A stretch of 64,000 nt of DNA from Sphingobium sp. 15-1 (GCF_013375535.1 NZ_JABXJG010000001.1:3328001-3392000); one strand, 5' to 3'. Counted from the stretch's first letter, positions 46,399 through 56,543 are shown. The notes: a model not told the origin generated them from the letters alone. Numbers and translations: made by a program.

Positions 46399-47667
46399 TC
46401 ACAAATCCTTCGCCAGCCGCAGCCCGGTGAACTGCCAGCGTTGATGGGGATAGAAGAAATTGCGGTAACTCGACCGCATATGGCCGCGGGGCGTGGCGCA
46501 ACTGCCGCCCTTCAGCACGAACTGGCCCGACATGAACTTGCCATTATATTCGCCCACCGCGCCTTCCGCCGCGTGAAAGCCGGGATGCGGGCGATAGGCG
46601 CTGCCGGTCCATTCCCAGACGTCGCCGTACATCTGGCTCAGCGTGGAGCCGCCCTCCAGCGCACGCGGGCGGGGGCAGGCGGGACCGTCCAACTGGTTGC
46701 CGCTGGTCGGCGCGATATTGAGCGCGCCGCTTTCCCATTCCGCCTCGGTCGGCAGCCGGGCGCCAGCCCAGCTTGCATAAGCGTCCGCTTCGTACAGGCT
46801 GATATGGCTGACCGGTGCGGCGGGATTGACCGGCTTGCGGCCGTCCAGGCCAAAGCGCGTCCAGCCCTGCTCCCCGCGTTTCCAATATAGCGGGGCTTCG
46901 ATCCGTTCGGCCTGGACCCAGGCCCAGCCGTCGGACAGCCAATGGGCGGCCTGCGCATAGCCGCCATCCTCGATGAAGGCGATCCATTCGCCATTGGTTA
47001 TGAGCCGGTGCGCCAACGCATGCGGATGCAGCACCGTCTTGTGGCGGGGCGCTTCGCAATCGAAGGCGAACTCGCTTTTGCCGTCTTCCCCGATCTCGAC
47101 CAGTCCCTGCCGTCCCTCTATCCAGTGGAGTGGGCCCGGAACCGGCGCGGGCAGCGCATTGGGCGCGTCGAACAGCGCCGGCTCCAGCGGATTGAGCGAC
47201 AGCAGATGCTGCATGTCGGTCAGCATCAGTTCCTGATGCTGCTGCTCATGGTGCAGGCCCAGCAGCACCAGCGCCTGCGCGTCGGGCATCAGCATCGGCA
47301 GAGCGGTGGTCAGCGCCTTGTCGACATGTGCGCGATAGGTGCGGATGTCCTTCAGCGTCGGCCGGGTCAGTACGCCCCGCATCGGCCGGACATGGCGCGG
47401 CCCTTCCGCCTCATAATAGCTGTTGAACAGATAGGCGTAACGCGGATCGAACGGCTTGTAGCCCGCGACATGATCGCGCAGGACGAAGGTTTCGAAAAAC
47501 CAACTGACATGCGCCAGATGCCATTTGGCGGGCGAGGCGTCGGGCATGGACTGGACGGTCGCATCGGCGTCGGACAGCGGCGCGGCCAACGCCTCGCTCA
47601 AGGCCCGAACCTCGCGATAGCGGGCGATAAGGTCGATCTGGCTCGGTGCTGTTCGGCTTCTGGCCAT
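46399..47667 (-). CDS. egtB: Ergothioneine biosynthesis sulfoxide synthase EgtB
   Basis: Iron-dependent enzyme that joins hercynine to a thiol (cysteine or gamma-glutamylcysteine) as a sulfoxide. 422 residues: N-terminal DinB-like domain with the iron-ligand regions WHLAHVSWFFETF and LHHEQQHQELMLTD, and a C-terminal formylglycine-generating-enzyme-like domain ending SYRNFFYPHQRWQFTGLRL. ATG 47667 has GGAGGGG upstream. egtC and a C-S lyase (egtE) are not adjacent. Confidence 0.95.
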   Translation of the reverse strand: MARSRTAPSQIDLIARYREVRALSEALAAPLSDADATVQSMPDASPAKWHLAHVSWFFETFVLRDHVAGYKPFDPRYAYLFNSYYEAEGPRHVRPMRGVLTRPTLKDIRTYRAHVDKALTTALPMLMPDAQALVLLGLHHEQQHQELMLTDMQHLLSLNPLEPALFDAPNALPAPVPGPLHWIEGRQGLVEIGEDGKSEFAFDCEAPRHKTVLHPHALAHRLITNGEWIAFIEDGGYAQAAHWLSDGWAWVQAERIEAPLYWKRGEQGWTRFGLDGRKPVNPAAPVSHISLYEADAYASWAGARLPTEAEWESGALNIAPTSGNQLDGPACPRPRALEGGSTLSQMYGDVWEWTGSAYRPHPGFHAAEGAVGEYNGKFMSGQFVLKGGSCATPRGHMRSSYRNFFYPHQRWQFTGLRLAKDL

Positions 47668-47878
47668 GCATGCCCCTCCGATACGGTTGCGCCGTTCTCG
47701 CACGACAATCGCATGAAGGGGCGGATATGTTCCGGCGGGGAGGTGCGGGGGGCTCCTGTTGGCCAATTCCGGACAGGGCGCTACCTCCATCCTTCCGCGC
47801 CTCAACCTTGCTCCTTTCCCTCAAGCGAGAGGGGCTGGGGTGGAACGGCGCAGCGTCTGCCATGATCGTTCACCCAAA

Positions 47879-47912
47879 TAAAAAGGGCGGACCCAGCCGG
47901 CCCGCCCTCTTT
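47879..47912 (-). terminator. Intrinsic terminator of the sdhCDA operon
   Basis: Minus strand: AGGGCGG-GCCGGCTGGGT-CCGCCCT followed by TTTTATTT. It is 23 bp after the sdhA stop and so closes the operon before sdhB could be read. Confidence 0.85.
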
Positions 47913-47934
47913 TCATCCCATCTGACGGTGCGCC

Positions 47935-49749
47935 TTAGTAAACGCGCGCCTTGGGTTTGATATATTCCGCCTCGTCCGTGAGCGTGTAGTCGTGCACCGG
48001 ACGGTAATCGAGCGTCACCTTGCCGCCCTTTCCGCCCCAGCCTTCGAACCAGCTTACGGTGTGCTTCATCCACTCATTATCGTCGCGGTTCGGGAAATCC
48101 TCATGCGCGTGGGCGCCGCGGCTTTCCTTGCGGTTTTCCGCACTCACCATAGTGCAGACCGCCTGGGACATGAGGTTGTCCAGTTCCAGCGTCTCGATGA
48201 GGTCGGTGTTCCAGATCAGCGAGCGGTCGGACACGCCGACATCAGCCAGGCTCTGGTTGACCTGCGTCATCTTGGCGACGCCCTCGGCCAGCAGCGCGCT
48301 GTCGCGGAACACGGCGGCATGCTTCTGCATCGTGTGCTGCATTTCGAGACGGATCTTCGCCGTGGGCGAACCGCCCTTGGCATTGCGATAATGGTCGAGA
48401 CGCGACAGCGCCAGATCGGCCGCGTCGGCCGGCAGCGGACGATGCGAGCCGTTCGGCTTGATCGTTTCCTTGAGGTGCAGGCCGGTGGCGCGGCCAAACA
48501 CGACAAGGTCGATCAGCGAGTTGGAGCCCAGACGGTTCGCGCCATGGACCGACACGCAGGCCGCTTCACCGACCGCATAGAGGCCCGGCACCACGACTTC
48601 CGGATCGTCACCGGCCTTCGTCACCACCTGCCCATGATAGTTACAGGGGATGCCGCCCATATTGTAATGGACGGTCGGCGTGACGGGCAGCGGCTGACGG
48701 GTCAGGTCCACGCCCGCGAAAATCTTGCCGCTTTCCGTGATGCCCGGCAGACGCTCCGCCAGCACCTTGGGATCGATATGGTCGAGGTGCAGGAAGATGT
48801 GGTCCTTGTTCGGACCCACGCCGCGCCCTTCGCGCATTTCCATCGCCATCGAGCGCGACACGACGTCACGCGACGCCAGGTCCTTGGCCGACGGGGCATA
48901 GCGCTCCATGAAGCGCTCGCCTTCGGAGTTGGTGAGATAACCGCCCTCGCCGCGCGCGCCTTCGGTGATCAGCACGCCCGCGCCATAAATGCCGGTCGGG
49001 TGGAACTGCACGAATTCCAGATCCTGGAGCGGCAGCCCCGCGCGCAGCACCATGCCGCCGCCGTCGCCGGTGCAGCTATGCGCCGAAGTGGCGGAGAAAT
49101 AAGCGCGGCCGTAACCGCCGGTCGCCAGCACCACCGCCTTCGAACGGAAGCGGTGGATCGAGCCATCCTCCATGCAGATGGCGATGACGCCACGGCATTC
49201 CTTGCCGTTCGGGCCATCTTCCATGATCAGGTCGATGGCGAAATATTCGATGTAGAAGTCCGCGTCATATTTCAGGCTCTGCTGATACAGAGCATGCAGC
49301 ATGGCGTGGCCGGTACGGTCGGCGGCGGCGCAGGTGCGCTGCACCGGCGGGCCAGCACCCATATTCTGCATGTGGCCGCCGAAGGGGCGCTGGTAGATCG
49401 TCCCATTCTCGTTGCGGCTGAACGGCACGCCGGCATGTTCCAGCTCGATCACGGCGGCAGGCGCTTCGCGCACCATATATTCGATCGCGTCCTGGTCGCC
49501 CAGCCAGTCCGACCCCTTGACGGTGTCGTACATGTGCCAGGTCCAGTGATCGGGCGAGTTGTTGCCCAGCGAAGCCGCGATGCCGCCCTGCGCCGCAACC
49601 GTATGCGAGCGGGTCGGGAACAGCTTGGTGATGCAGGCGGTCTTGAGGCCCGCTTCGGCGCTGCCCATGGTGGCGCGCAGACCGGAGCCGCCAGCACCCA
49701 CGACGACCGTGTCATAGGTGTGGTCGATGATCTTATAGGCTTCGCTCAT
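47935..49749 (-). CDS. sdhA: Succinate dehydrogenase flavoprotein subunit
   Basis: Catalytic FAD subunit of complex II, oxidising succinate to fumarate. 604 residues; the FAD-binding [15 protein letters not shown], the flavinylated His in [14 protein letters not shown], and the active-site [20 protein letters not shown] region are present. It overlaps sdhD by 1 bp. Downstream lies a terminator and then egtB, not sdhB. Confidence 0.98.
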   Translation of the reverse strand: MSEAYKIIDHTYDTVVVGAGGSGLRATMGSAEAGLKTACITKLFPTRSHTVAAQGGIAASLGNNSPDHWTWHMYDTVKGSDWLGDQDAIEYMVREAPAAVIELEHAGVPFSRNENGTIYQRPFGGHMQNMGAGPPVQRTCAAADRTGHAMLHALYQQSLKYDADFYIEYFAIDLIMEDGPNGKECRGVIAICMEDGSIHRFRSKAVVLATGGYGRAYFSATSAHSCTGDGGGMVLRAGLPLQDLEFVQFHPTGIYGAGVLITEGARGEGGYLTNSEGERFMERYAPSAKDLASRDVVSRSMAMEMREGRGVGPNKDHIFLHLDHIDPKVLAERLPGITESGKIFAGVDLTRQPLPVTPTVHYNMGGIPCNYHGQVVTKAGDDPEVVVPGLYAVGEAACVSVHGANRLGSNSLIDLVVFGRATGLHLKETIKPNGSHRPLPADAADLALSRLDHYRNAKGGSPTAKIRLEMQHTMQKHAAVFRDSALLAEGVAKMTQVNQSLADVGVSDRSLIWNTDLIETLELDNLMSQAVCTMVSAENRKESRGAHAHEDFPNRDDNEWMKHTVSWFEGWGGKGGKVTLDYRPVHDYTLTDEAEYIKPKARVY

Positions 49750-50138
49750 TATTTGACGATCCCCGTGAAGGCGATCTTGGCGATCGCGAAGACGCCCGCG
49801 GCCGCGCCGCCAAAGGCATAGAAGTTCAGCAGCAGCATCGAGAGGAAGGCCAGACCCTTGTCATGGACATAATCCTCCAGCATCACCTGCATCCCTAAGC
49901 GCAGGTGCCAGAAGATGCTGACGATCATCAGCATCAGCGGCACGGCGACCAGCGGATGGGCGATCCAGCCAACGACGCTCTGATAATCAAGGCCCGGCAG
50001 GGCGATCAGGCTGAACAATAGCCACAGCACCAGCAACAGGTTGCCGATCGCGGTATAGCGCTGCGCCAGCCAGTGATGCGCGCCATGCTTGGCCGATCCA
50101 AGACCGCGGACGCGGCCGATTCCGGTTCCCGTTCCCAT
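49749..50138 (-). CDS. sdhD: Succinate dehydrogenase membrane anchor subunit
   Basis: 129 residues with three membrane helices ([51 protein letters not shown]). [13 protein letters not shown] and [10 protein letters not shown] are conserved. Binds heme b and quinone with SdhC. Overlaps both neighbours by 1 bp. Confidence 0.95.
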   Translation of the reverse strand: MGTGTGIGRVRGLGSAKHGAHHWLAQRYTAIGNLLLVLWLLFSLIALPGLDYQSVVGWIAHPLVAVPLMLMIVSIFWHLRLGMQVMLEDYVHDKGLAFLSMLLLNFYAFGGAAAGVFAIAKIAFTGIVK

Positions 50139-50533
50139 CAGAATTTCCCCGTGCAGATGGCGGCCCAGAAGGCGATGGTGAGGAGCGTCGAGAAGACGAA
50201 GGTCAGCAGCGACCAGCTCTTGTTGTTCTTGAGCTCATAGCCCGCGCCCATGTCGAGCACGAAATGGCGCAAGCCGGAGCAGAGATGCTGGAAGAAGAAC
50301 CAGCTCAATCCCGCCATCACCAGATAACCGATGGGCGAGGTGGCGCACTGCACGAAGGTCGCATAGGCTTCCGGGCCGGAAGCGGCGGCCATCAGCCACC
50401 AGACCAGACCCAATGCCCCCGCCGTCGCCAGACCGTTGCCGGTCACGCGGTGCATGATGGAGACGGCCATGGCTGGCCCCCATTTCCAGATCGTCAAATG
50501 CGGCGAGAGCGGCCGGCTCGTGGTTCGCGCCAT
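50138..50533 (-). CDS. sdhC: Succinate dehydrogenase cytochrome b556 subunit
   Basis: 131 residues from ATG 50533. RPLSPHLTIWKWGPAM and SIMHRVTGNGLATAG are family motifs, and the heme-ligand His lies in HLCSGLRHFVLDMG. Three membrane helices. First gene of sdhC-sdhD-sdhA. The 316-bp gap to the chemoreceptor gene at 50850 must contain both divergent promoters; no other feature is seen in it. Confidence 0.95.
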   Translation of the reverse strand: MARTTSRPLSPHLTIWKWGPAMAVSIMHRVTGNGLATAGALGLVWWLMAAASGPEAYATFVQCATSPIGYLVMAGLSWFFFQHLCSGLRHFVLDMGAGYELKNNKSWSLLTFVFSTLLTIAFWAAICTGKF

Positions 50534-50849
50534 ATCTTCCCTACGTCCCTGATGTTTGTCCCTCGAGTCCCGTCCCCTTAGGAGCGAACCGCCAAGAGGG
50601 CAAGCCGCCCTGACCGGGCGACCAGTCGATCCTGGTCTGGGCCGTTCGGCATTCCGCCGGTCGCGCGCCGGAAATGCCGCTTTCGCGCGATCCGGAAAGC
50701 CGCCCGCTTTGGCCCGCCGCGCCGCGAAAGGGCGGAGCACCGCAGGCTTCCCGGCCACCGCCGCCCAATCGCGGCGGCCCTAAGAAGTGATTAACCAAAT
50801 GGCGCTATCACCCGACGCTACAACGAGACCAATTGGGGTTCTGCCGCAT

Positions 50850-52181
50850 ATGAATTCAGCCGCCACGCCCAAAAGCACCATCCTTGCGATGATGAGGGAG
50901 GTCGACCCGCATGGAGAGCTGGCGCAGGGATTGCGCCGGATTCGCGACCTGGTAGGCGAAAACGCTACGACGGCTGCGCGCACCTTCTACGACAGCTATG
51001 TCGAGCAGACGAACCTCAAGACCAAGCTCAGCCCGGCCACGCTCGCCAAGATCGAGACGGAGGCGCATGAATATGTGCGCCAGAAGCTTGGCTATTATGA
51101 AGCGGGCGAATGGGCGATTTCTTCCATCTCCTGCGTCCGTCACGCCCGCAAGCAAGGGGCCCCGCTGCGCGCTGTGCTGATGCCCGTGGCCGCCGCCAAC
51201 GAAAAGCTGATCGACCTCATCTGGCAACGGACGGAGGAGGAGGCGGAACGCCGCCGGCTGGTCCATATCATGATGCATGTCGGCATGATCGACGCCGGGC
51301 TGATGGCGAACATCCTTGCCAGCGACGAGGCCGAAGCCCAGCGCAATGAGCGCCAGCGTTTCGGCACCATGTTCGAACAGCGCATCGTGGGGGAGATAGA
51401 CGGCGCCTCGCAACTGGGCGAATCGCTGCGCGAACAGGCGAAGGACGCCTCCGCCGCCACGCGGGGCATGCTGGGCAAGGCGTCGGAAGTCGCCGCCGCC
51501 GCCGAACAATCCGCCCTGGCGATGCGCGAAGCCGCCCGCACCTCGGCAGGGCTGATCCGCGCTATCGAGGATGCCCGGACGGAGGTTGAGAGCGCCGCCG
51601 ACGTCGCTCAGCGCGCCGCGCGCCAGTCGGGCGACGCCGTCGCCATGTCGACGACGCTGTCCGATCATGCCAAGTCCATCGAATCGATCCTGGGTCTGAT
51701 CCGCGACATTGCCGGCCAGACCAACTTGCTCGCGCTCAACGCCACGATCGAGGCCGCCCGTGCGGGCGATGCCGGACGCGGCTTCGCGGTGGTCGCACAG
51801 GAGGTGAAGAGCCTCGCCAACCAGACTGCCCGCGCAACGGACGAGATTGCGGGCAAGATCGCGGACATCCAGGCATCGACCCGCCAGTCGGTCGAAACCA
51901 ACGAACGCATCCGCGACACGGTGGGAGAGGTTCAGGCCAGCGCCGAACGCATCCGCCACGCCATGGACGCGCAGGCGCAGACGGTCACGATGATCACTGC
52001 GGCGGTGGACGAAACCGCGCTGGCCGCCGACTCCATGTCCTCGACCATCAGCGCGATCCGCCAGGATACCGAAGTGGTGGCGTCCGAAATCGACCAGCTC
52101 GAACGCGGGTTCATGAGCGTGGAAGGCAAGCTGTCCAGCCTGCGCGCCGCCTCTTCCGACTTTGGCCGTCAGGTGGCTTAG
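50850..52181 (+). CDS. Soluble methyl-accepting chemotaxis protein (globin-like sensor?)
   Basis: 443 residues, no membrane segment. The N-terminal ~170 residues are helical ([35 protein letters not shown]) and resemble the protoglobin sensor of globin-coupled receptors, although the heme-ligand His is not securely placed. The signalling domain has the tip [20 protein letters not shown] and [20 protein letters not shown]. Talks to CheA/CheW. ATG 50850 is chosen; starts at 50799 and GTG 50787 are possible. Usual C-terminal methyltransferase-binding pentapeptide is absent. Confidence 0.85.
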   Translation: MNSAATPKSTILAMMREVDPHGELAQGLRRIRDLVGENATTAARTFYDSYVEQTNLKTKLSPATLAKIETEAHEYVRQKLGYYEAGEWAISSISCVRHARKQGAPLRAVLMPVAAANEKLIDLIWQRTEEEAERRRLVHIMMHVGMIDAGLMANILASDEAEAQRNERQRFGTMFEQRIVGEIDGASQLGESLREQAKDASAATRGMLGKASEVAAAAEQSALAMREAARTSAGLIRAIEDARTEVESAADVAQRAARQSGDAVAMSTTLSDHAKSIESILGLIRDIAGQTNLLALNATIEAARAGDAGRGFAVVAQEVKSLANQTARATDEIAGKIADIQASTRQSVETNERIRDTVGEVQASAERIRHAMDAQAQTVTMITAAVDETALAADSMSSTISAIRQDTEVVASEIDQLERGFMSVEGKLSSLRAASSDFGRQVA

Positions 52182-52244
52182 GCGTCCGGGTGACGAGAGC
52201 AGGAATGTCTTGAATCCACCCAATCCCGAACGCAGCCAAATCCC

Positions 52245-53135
52245 TCAGCCATAAGCGGAAGCAGAAGGCCTCGCCGCTCGCTGGATCTGATCGCGTCCGG
52301 ATCGCTTGGCGTGGTAGAGCGCCTCGTCGGCCATGCTGATCGCCGCCGTCACCGGACCGCCGCGCCAGGCGCAGAGCCCGGCGGAGAAGGTGACCGGCTG
52401 GCCGTTCACCGCGCCGACCGGTTCCTGCCGCATCCGTTCCGCGATGCGCGCCAGCGACCAGCTCGCCTCATCCTCGATCGCGTCCTGATAGAAGATAGCG
52501 AATTCCTCGCCGCCCCAGCGAGCGACGATGTCGATGCGGCGGGTCTGCGACGACAGGCGCGTGGCGAAGCCGGTCAACAGCCGGTCGCCCGCATCATGGC
52601 CCAGCACGTCGTTGACCTGCTTGAAATGGTCGAGGTCGATGATCGCGATGCACCCCCGGCGCCGGGAAAGCGGCAGCGCGTCGAGCTGCGCCAGGAAACC
52701 GCGCCGGTTGGCGATGCCGGTCAGAGCATCCTCATGCGCGGCGATGTTCAGTTCGTCGATCTGTTCCTGCGTGGCGGTGGCCGCCCGGCGCACCCCGGAA
52801 AGGCGCATCCCGGAAAAGAGCCGGAATATGATGTCGCTGACTTCCGGCAGGGTCGGCGCGCCTGTCTTGCGCTCCGTCCCCTCTTGCGGGTGCAGCGCAT
52901 CCGCCAGGGCGTGGATCGGGTCCAGCAACGCGCCGATGCCCAGCAGCGCCCCGGCGGCGCCCGCCATGGTGGCGAGCGTCAGGACGATGAACTCCGCCCA
53001 GGCGATCCGCCCTGTCGCCGCTCCCCAGCCCATATAGCCCAGCAGCGGCAAATGGGTGGTGACGAAGCAGAGGGCGAAGAGGCGGAACCGCAGGGAACGG
53101 GGAAAGATGAAGGATGTTGTGAGATAGAATTGCAT
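52245..53135 (-). CDS. Membrane diguanylate cyclase (GGDEF)
   Basis: 296 residues from ATG 53135 (an ATG at 53195 would add 20). Two N-terminal membrane helices (FALCFVTTHLPLLGYMGW and FIVLTLATMAGAAGALLGIG), a linker helix, and a GGDEF domain with active-site RWGGEEFAIF, DLDHFKQVNDVLGHDAGD and ALYHAKRSGRDQI. Makes c-di-GMP. No RxxD inhibitory site is evident. A PilZ protein is encoded at 38127. Confidence 0.93.
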   Translation of the reverse strand: MQFYLTTSFIFPRSLRFRLFALCFVTTHLPLLGYMGWGAATGRIAWAEFIVLTLATMAGAAGALLGIGALLDPIHALADALHPQEGTERKTGAPTLPEVSDIIFRLFSGMRLSGVRRAATATQEQIDELNIAAHEDALTGIANRRGFLAQLDALPLSRRRGCIAIIDLDHFKQVNDVLGHDAGDRLLTGFATRLSSQTRRIDIVARWGGEEFAIFYQDAIEDEASWSLARIAERMRQEPVGAVNGQPVTFSAGLCAWRGGPVTAAISMADEALYHAKRSGRDQIQRAARPSASAYG

Positions 53136-53266
53136 CCCTGGCCCCCAGCGGTTGAAATCGGGGCCCAAAATTGGTGCGGCGGGTAAAAAGGGCATGAAGG
53201 AACAGGGTTAACGCGCAGCTCCGCGCGCGCGCCATGGACGAGCCGTGCCGCCCCTGAGTCGAATGG

Positions 53267-53836
53267 TTAGCGGGACGCCCCCGGCACCCATTTCACGTCA
53301 TCCGCGCCATTGCCGTTCAGCCGCCGGGCCAGCACGAACAGCAGGTCGGACAGCCGGTTGAGATAGGCCAGCGCCTGGGGATTGAGCGCCACCTCGGCCG
53401 CGGCGGCGGTCGCGCTGCGTTCGGCGCGACGGGTGACGGCGCGGGCCAGATGCACGGCGGCGGCGGCGGGCGACCCGCCCGGCAGGACGAAGCTGTCCAA
53501 CGGCGCCAGTTCAGCGTTCATCGCGTCGATCTGCCGCTCCAGCCGCTCGACCTGGGAGGTGACGATGCGCAGCGCCCAGGGCGCGTCCTCCCCCTCCGGC
53601 ACGGGCGTGGCGAGGTCGGCGCCCAGATCGAACAGATCATTCTGGATCATGGTCAGCCACTCCGCCTCGGGCGCCTTGCCGATCGCCACGATGGCCAGCC
53701 CGATGGCGCTGTTCGCCTCATCCACGTCGCCCACTGCCTGCATGCGCGGGGCGTGCTTGGGCAGGCGCGAACCGTCGACAAGGCCGGTCGTTCCCGCGTC
53801 CCCGGTGCGGGTGTAGATCTTGTTGAGCTTCACCAT
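53267..53836 (-). CDS. PduO-type cob(I)alamin adenosyltransferase
   Basis: Converts cobalamin to adenosylcobalamin. 189 residues; ATP-binding YTRTGDAGTTGLVDGSR and RAVTRRAERSATAAA and LAYLNRLSDLLFVLARRL are the PduO/MMAB marks. The HIG1-protein gene starts 250 bp upstream (54086) and ends 16 bp before it, same direction. Confidence 0.95.
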   Translation of the reverse strand: MVKLNKIYTRTGDAGTTGLVDGSRLPKHAPRMQAVGDVDEANSAIGLAIVAIGKAPEAEWLTMIQNDLFDLGADLATPVPEGEDAPWALRIVTSQVERLERQIDAMNAELAPLDSFVLPGGSPAAAAVHLARAVTRRAERSATAAAAEVALNPQALAYLNRLSDLLFVLARRLNGNGADDVKWVPGASR

Positions 53837-53852
53837 GACGGGTCGCGGCCCT

Positions 53853-54086
53853 TCAACCGTTGCCCTTCATCAGCAGCAATATGGCGACGATGATCACCGC
53901 CACCGCCTGGAACAGGATGCGGTTCATCATCATCCTGTTCTGCTTCAGGCTGGACTGGCTGGGCCCACCGTCGGGCGAGTTCAACTGTTCCTTGGTCGCC
54001 TGCAGAAAGGCGATGATCCCCCGGATCAGCGCGAACAGGGTGGCGCCCATGGCCAGGATCAGGGCGATGACAAGAATGATGTTCAT
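53853..54086 (-). CDS. HIG1-domain twin-transmembrane protein
   Basis: 77 residues with two membrane helices (IILVIALILAMGATLFALI and LFQAVAVIIVAILLLM) and the HIG1 loop (SSLKQNRMMMNRILFQA). HIG1 proteins of mitochondria and alphaproteobacteria bind respiratory complexes such as cytochrome c oxidase. Encoded between gluQRS and the adenosyltransferase, 9 bp after gluQRS. Confidence 0.85.
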   Translation of the reverse strand: MNIILVIALILAMGATLFALIRGIIAFLQATKEQLNSPDGGPSQSSLKQNRMMMNRILFQAVAVIIVAILLLMKGNG

Positions 54087-54095
54087 GGCGTGAAT

Positions 54096-55001
54096 CTAGG
54101 CCTTGCCCAAGGAAATGCCAATCGGAAAGCGCGCCTGGCGCAGATCGTCGGCCAGGCGTCGCGGATCGACGCCCTGCGCCCGCAGATCGGCCAGCGCGAT
54201 CGATCCGTCGCGCTTGGCCAGCCGCCTGCCGTCTGGCCCCAGCAGCAGGGGGTGGTGGACATAAAAGGGAGAGGGGAGGCCAAGCAGCGCCTGGATCAGC
54301 CGGTGAATATCCGTCGCGTTTAACAGGTCGCCGCCGCGCAGCACATGGCTCACGTCCATCGCCGCATCGTCCAGCGTGCAGGAGAGATGGTAGCTGGCGG
54401 GGGCGTCCTTGCGCGCCAGCACGACATCGCCCGCTGCCAGCGGTCTGGCCTGGATCGCCTGCGCTCGTGCCGCTTCTCCGGGGGGAAAGGGCAGGGCGTT
54501 CCACGTCAGAGGCCCCGCCTGTTCCACGGCCTGCGCCATGTCGATCCGCCAGGCATGGGGATCGCCCGCCGCGATCCGCCGGGCCCGTTCGTCGCTGGCC
54601 AATCCCCGGCATGTCCCCGGATAGACCGGCCCTTCCGGCCCATGCGGCGCGGTGGCGCTCGCTATGATGTCGGCGCGGGTGCAGAAGCAGGGATAGAGCA
54701 ATCCCATCGCCTCCAGCCGCCGCAACGCCGCTTCATAATGGTCCAGCCGTTCCGACTGGAAGACGATGTCGCCATCCCATGCGATACCCAGCCAGCGCAG
54801 ATCCTCGACGATCCCCGCCACATGCTCCGGCCGGCTGCGCGTGCCGTCTATATCCTCGATCCGTAGGCGGAACGATCCGCCCAGCGCATGGGCCAGGTCC
54901 ATGGCCAGCAGCGCCGACCAGGCGTGTCCGACATGCAACCTACCGGTTGGGCTCGGCGCGAAGCGAGTCACCATATGCTGTGGTTCGGCCGATTGAATCA
55001 T
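54096..55001 (-). CDS. gluQ: Glutamyl-Q tRNA(Asp) synthetase
   Basis: Truncated glutamyl-tRNA synthetase paralogue that attaches glutamate to queuosine-34 of tRNA-Asp. 301 residues; FAPSPTGRLHVGHAWSAL (HIGH motif), zinc site CFC...YPGTC, and the KMSKS-equivalent RRLAKRDGS. No anticodon-binding domain, as expected. ATG 55001 is used; a later ATG 9 codons on is possible. Confidence 0.95.
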   Translation of the reverse strand: MIQSAEPQHMVTRFAPSPTGRLHVGHAWSALLAMDLAHALGGSFRLRIEDIDGTRSRPEHVAGIVEDLRWLGIAWDGDIVFQSERLDHYEAALRRLEAMGLLYPCFCTRADIIASATAPHGPEGPVYPGTCRGLASDERARRIAAGDPHAWRIDMAQAVEQAGPLTWNALPFPPGEAARAQAIQARPLAAGDVVLARKDAPASYHLSCTLDDAAMDVSHVLRGGDLLNATDIHRLIQALLGLPSPFYVHHPLLLGPDGRRLAKRDGSIALADLRAQGVDPRRLADDLRQARFPIGISLGKA

Positions 55002-55097
55002 ACTGGCCCTTGACGGGATGGGGTTGTTAATGCTGTCATGCTCCCGTCACGTTTCTGGTCAATCAGAGCGGAGGCAAAGGGGCTTGAAGGGTAATAT

Positions 55098-55664
55098 ATG
55101 TACCATCCCGACCTGATACGACATCCGGAAAACTGTCCGGCCCTGGTCTTGAATGCGGACTACACGCCGTTAAGCTATTATCCGTTGAGCCTCTGGCCCT
55201 GGCAAACCGCCATCAAGGCGGTTTTTTTGGATCGGGTGGACATCGTCGCCAGCTATGAGCGGCAGGTGCACAGTCCCAGCATGCAGATGCAGATTCCTTC
55301 GGTGATCGCGCTGAAGCAATATGTGAAGCCGTCGGAACATCCCGCCTTCACCCGGTTCAACCTGTTCCTGCGCGACAAGTTCGCCTGCCAATATTGCGGT
55401 TCGCCCCATGACCTGACCTTCGACCATGTCATTCCGCGCCGTGCCGGCGGCCGCACGACCTGGGAAAATGTCGCCACGGCCTGCTCCCCCTGCAACCTGA
55501 AGAAAGGCGGCCGCACGCCCAAGGAAGCGCATATGCGGCTCCACGTGACGCCGATCCGCCCGACGAGCTGGCAGTTGCAGGAACATGGCCGCGCCTTCCC
55601 GCCCAACTATCTGCATGAAAGCTGGCACGACTGGCTTTATTGGGACGTCGAACTGCTGGCCTGA
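55098..55664 (+). CDS. HNH endonuclease family protein
   Basis: 188 residues. C-terminal HNH domain with two zinc-type CxxC pairs (ACQYCGS and ACSPCNLKKGG) and the catalytic DHVIPRRAGG. The N-terminal part (LVLNADYTPLSYYPLSLWPW) is conserved in many alphaproteobacteria and cyanobacteria. Its target is unknown; chromosomal copies of this type are not part of a recognisable restriction system here. Confidence 0.92.
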   Translation: MYHPDLIRHPENCPALVLNADYTPLSYYPLSLWPWQTAIKAVFLDRVDIVASYERQVHSPSMQMQIPSVIALKQYVKPSEHPAFTRFNLFLRDKFACQYCGSPHDLTFDHVIPRRAGGRTTWENVATACSPCNLKKGGRTPKEAHMRLHVTPIRPTSWQLQEHGRAFPPNYLHESWHDWLYWDVELLA

Positions 55665-55693
55665 ATGGCGTGTGGTGTCGCCTGGGAAAAATA

Positions 55694-55786
55694 TGTGCTC
55701 CTGCGGAGGCAGGAGCCCAGTTCAAACGGCGGGCCTGGGCTGAATGCGAGCCACTTGTCTCGCTTCAGTGCCTTCACAGGGGCACA
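55694..55786. repeat. Intergenic palindrome family A, long-variant copy
   Basis: TGTGCTCCTGCGGAGGCAGG then GAGCCACTTGTCTCGCTTCA as at 26088. The final arm is decayed (CCTTCACAGGGGCACA). It separates the convergent HNH and Crp-like genes. Confidence 0.8.
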
Positions 55787-55808
55787 TTGCTTGGGGTTGA
55801 AGCGGCTC

Positions 55809-56543
55809 TCAACCCGAAGCCGGCAACCAGTCCAGGTCCATATCCTTGTGCCGGTTGGTATAATGGCCGATCTCTTCCAGCCGCGGCATGTCGCGCAGAG
55901 TGATCCGCCCATTGGCCCGGCTAATCAGCCCTTCCTGCTCCATCTGCCGGATCATCCGGTTCACATGGACGGAGGTGAGGCCGATCGCGTCGCCAATCTC
56001 CTCCTGCGTCAGCTTGAGGTCGAAACTGTCGGTGATCCCGTCGTCCGTCACCCTCAACCGGTCGAAAATATCGAGCAGGAAGGAGGCGACCCGCGCCTTG
56101 GCCGACGTTCGCCCCAATGAGGCGAGCCGGTCCGTCAGCGCGACGCGCTCCGCATTGGACAGCAGGAACAGCAGCGCGGCGACCCTGGGATATTCCTCCA
56201 GCAACCGGCGCAGCGCATGCTTGTCGAACGGACAGATGATCGCGTCCGACAGCGCCACCAGCGATTCCGGCGCCCGGTTGTAGACCGTGCTGGCCGATCC
56301 GATGAAGTCGCCGGGAAAATAGACGCGCAATATCTGCCGGCTCCCGTCCGGCAGAATGACGAAGCTCATCACCCGTCCTTCGCGCAGGACAAACAGCTCG
56401 GTCACCGTGTCGTTGACGCGTTGGATCATCGCGCCGCGCCTTACCTTGCGGGGATTTTCTTCCAGCCTTGCAAGCGCCTTCTTCTCCATATCGGACAGGG
56501 GCACATGCTTCGCCAGCCTGTCCGCGAAACAACTTGTTGCCAC
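55809..56543 (-). CDS. Crp/Fnr-family transcriptional regulator
   Basis: 244 residues from GTG 56543, chosen for AAGAAGG 7 nt upstream. Cyclic-nucleotide-binding-like beta-roll (FVLREGRVMSFVILPDGSRQ, VYFPGDFIGSAS) and C-terminal winged helix TQEEIGDAIGLTSVHVNRMI. No FNR-type N-terminal cysteine cluster is present, so it does not look like an Fe-S oxygen sensor; the effector is unknown. murA lies divergently downstream of the shared 208-bp gap. Confidence 0.9.
   Translation of the reverse strand: MATSCFADRLAKHVPLSDMEKKALARLEENPRKVRRGAMIQRVNDTVTELFVLREGRVMSFVILPDGSRQILRVYFPGDFIGSASTVYNRAPESLVALSDAIICPFDKHALRRLLEEYPRVAALLFLLSNAERVALTDRLASLGRTSAKARVASFLLDIFDRLRVTDDGITDSFDLKLTQEEIGDAIGLTSVHVNRMIRQMEQEGLISRANGRITLRDMPRLEEIGHYTNRHKDMDLDWLPASG

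Noticed and set aside
47992..49821. 609-codon open frame antisense to sdhA
   Set aside because: It mirrors sdhA and is His/Arg/Asp-biased; sdhA has clear flavoprotein motifs and the correct operon overlaps.
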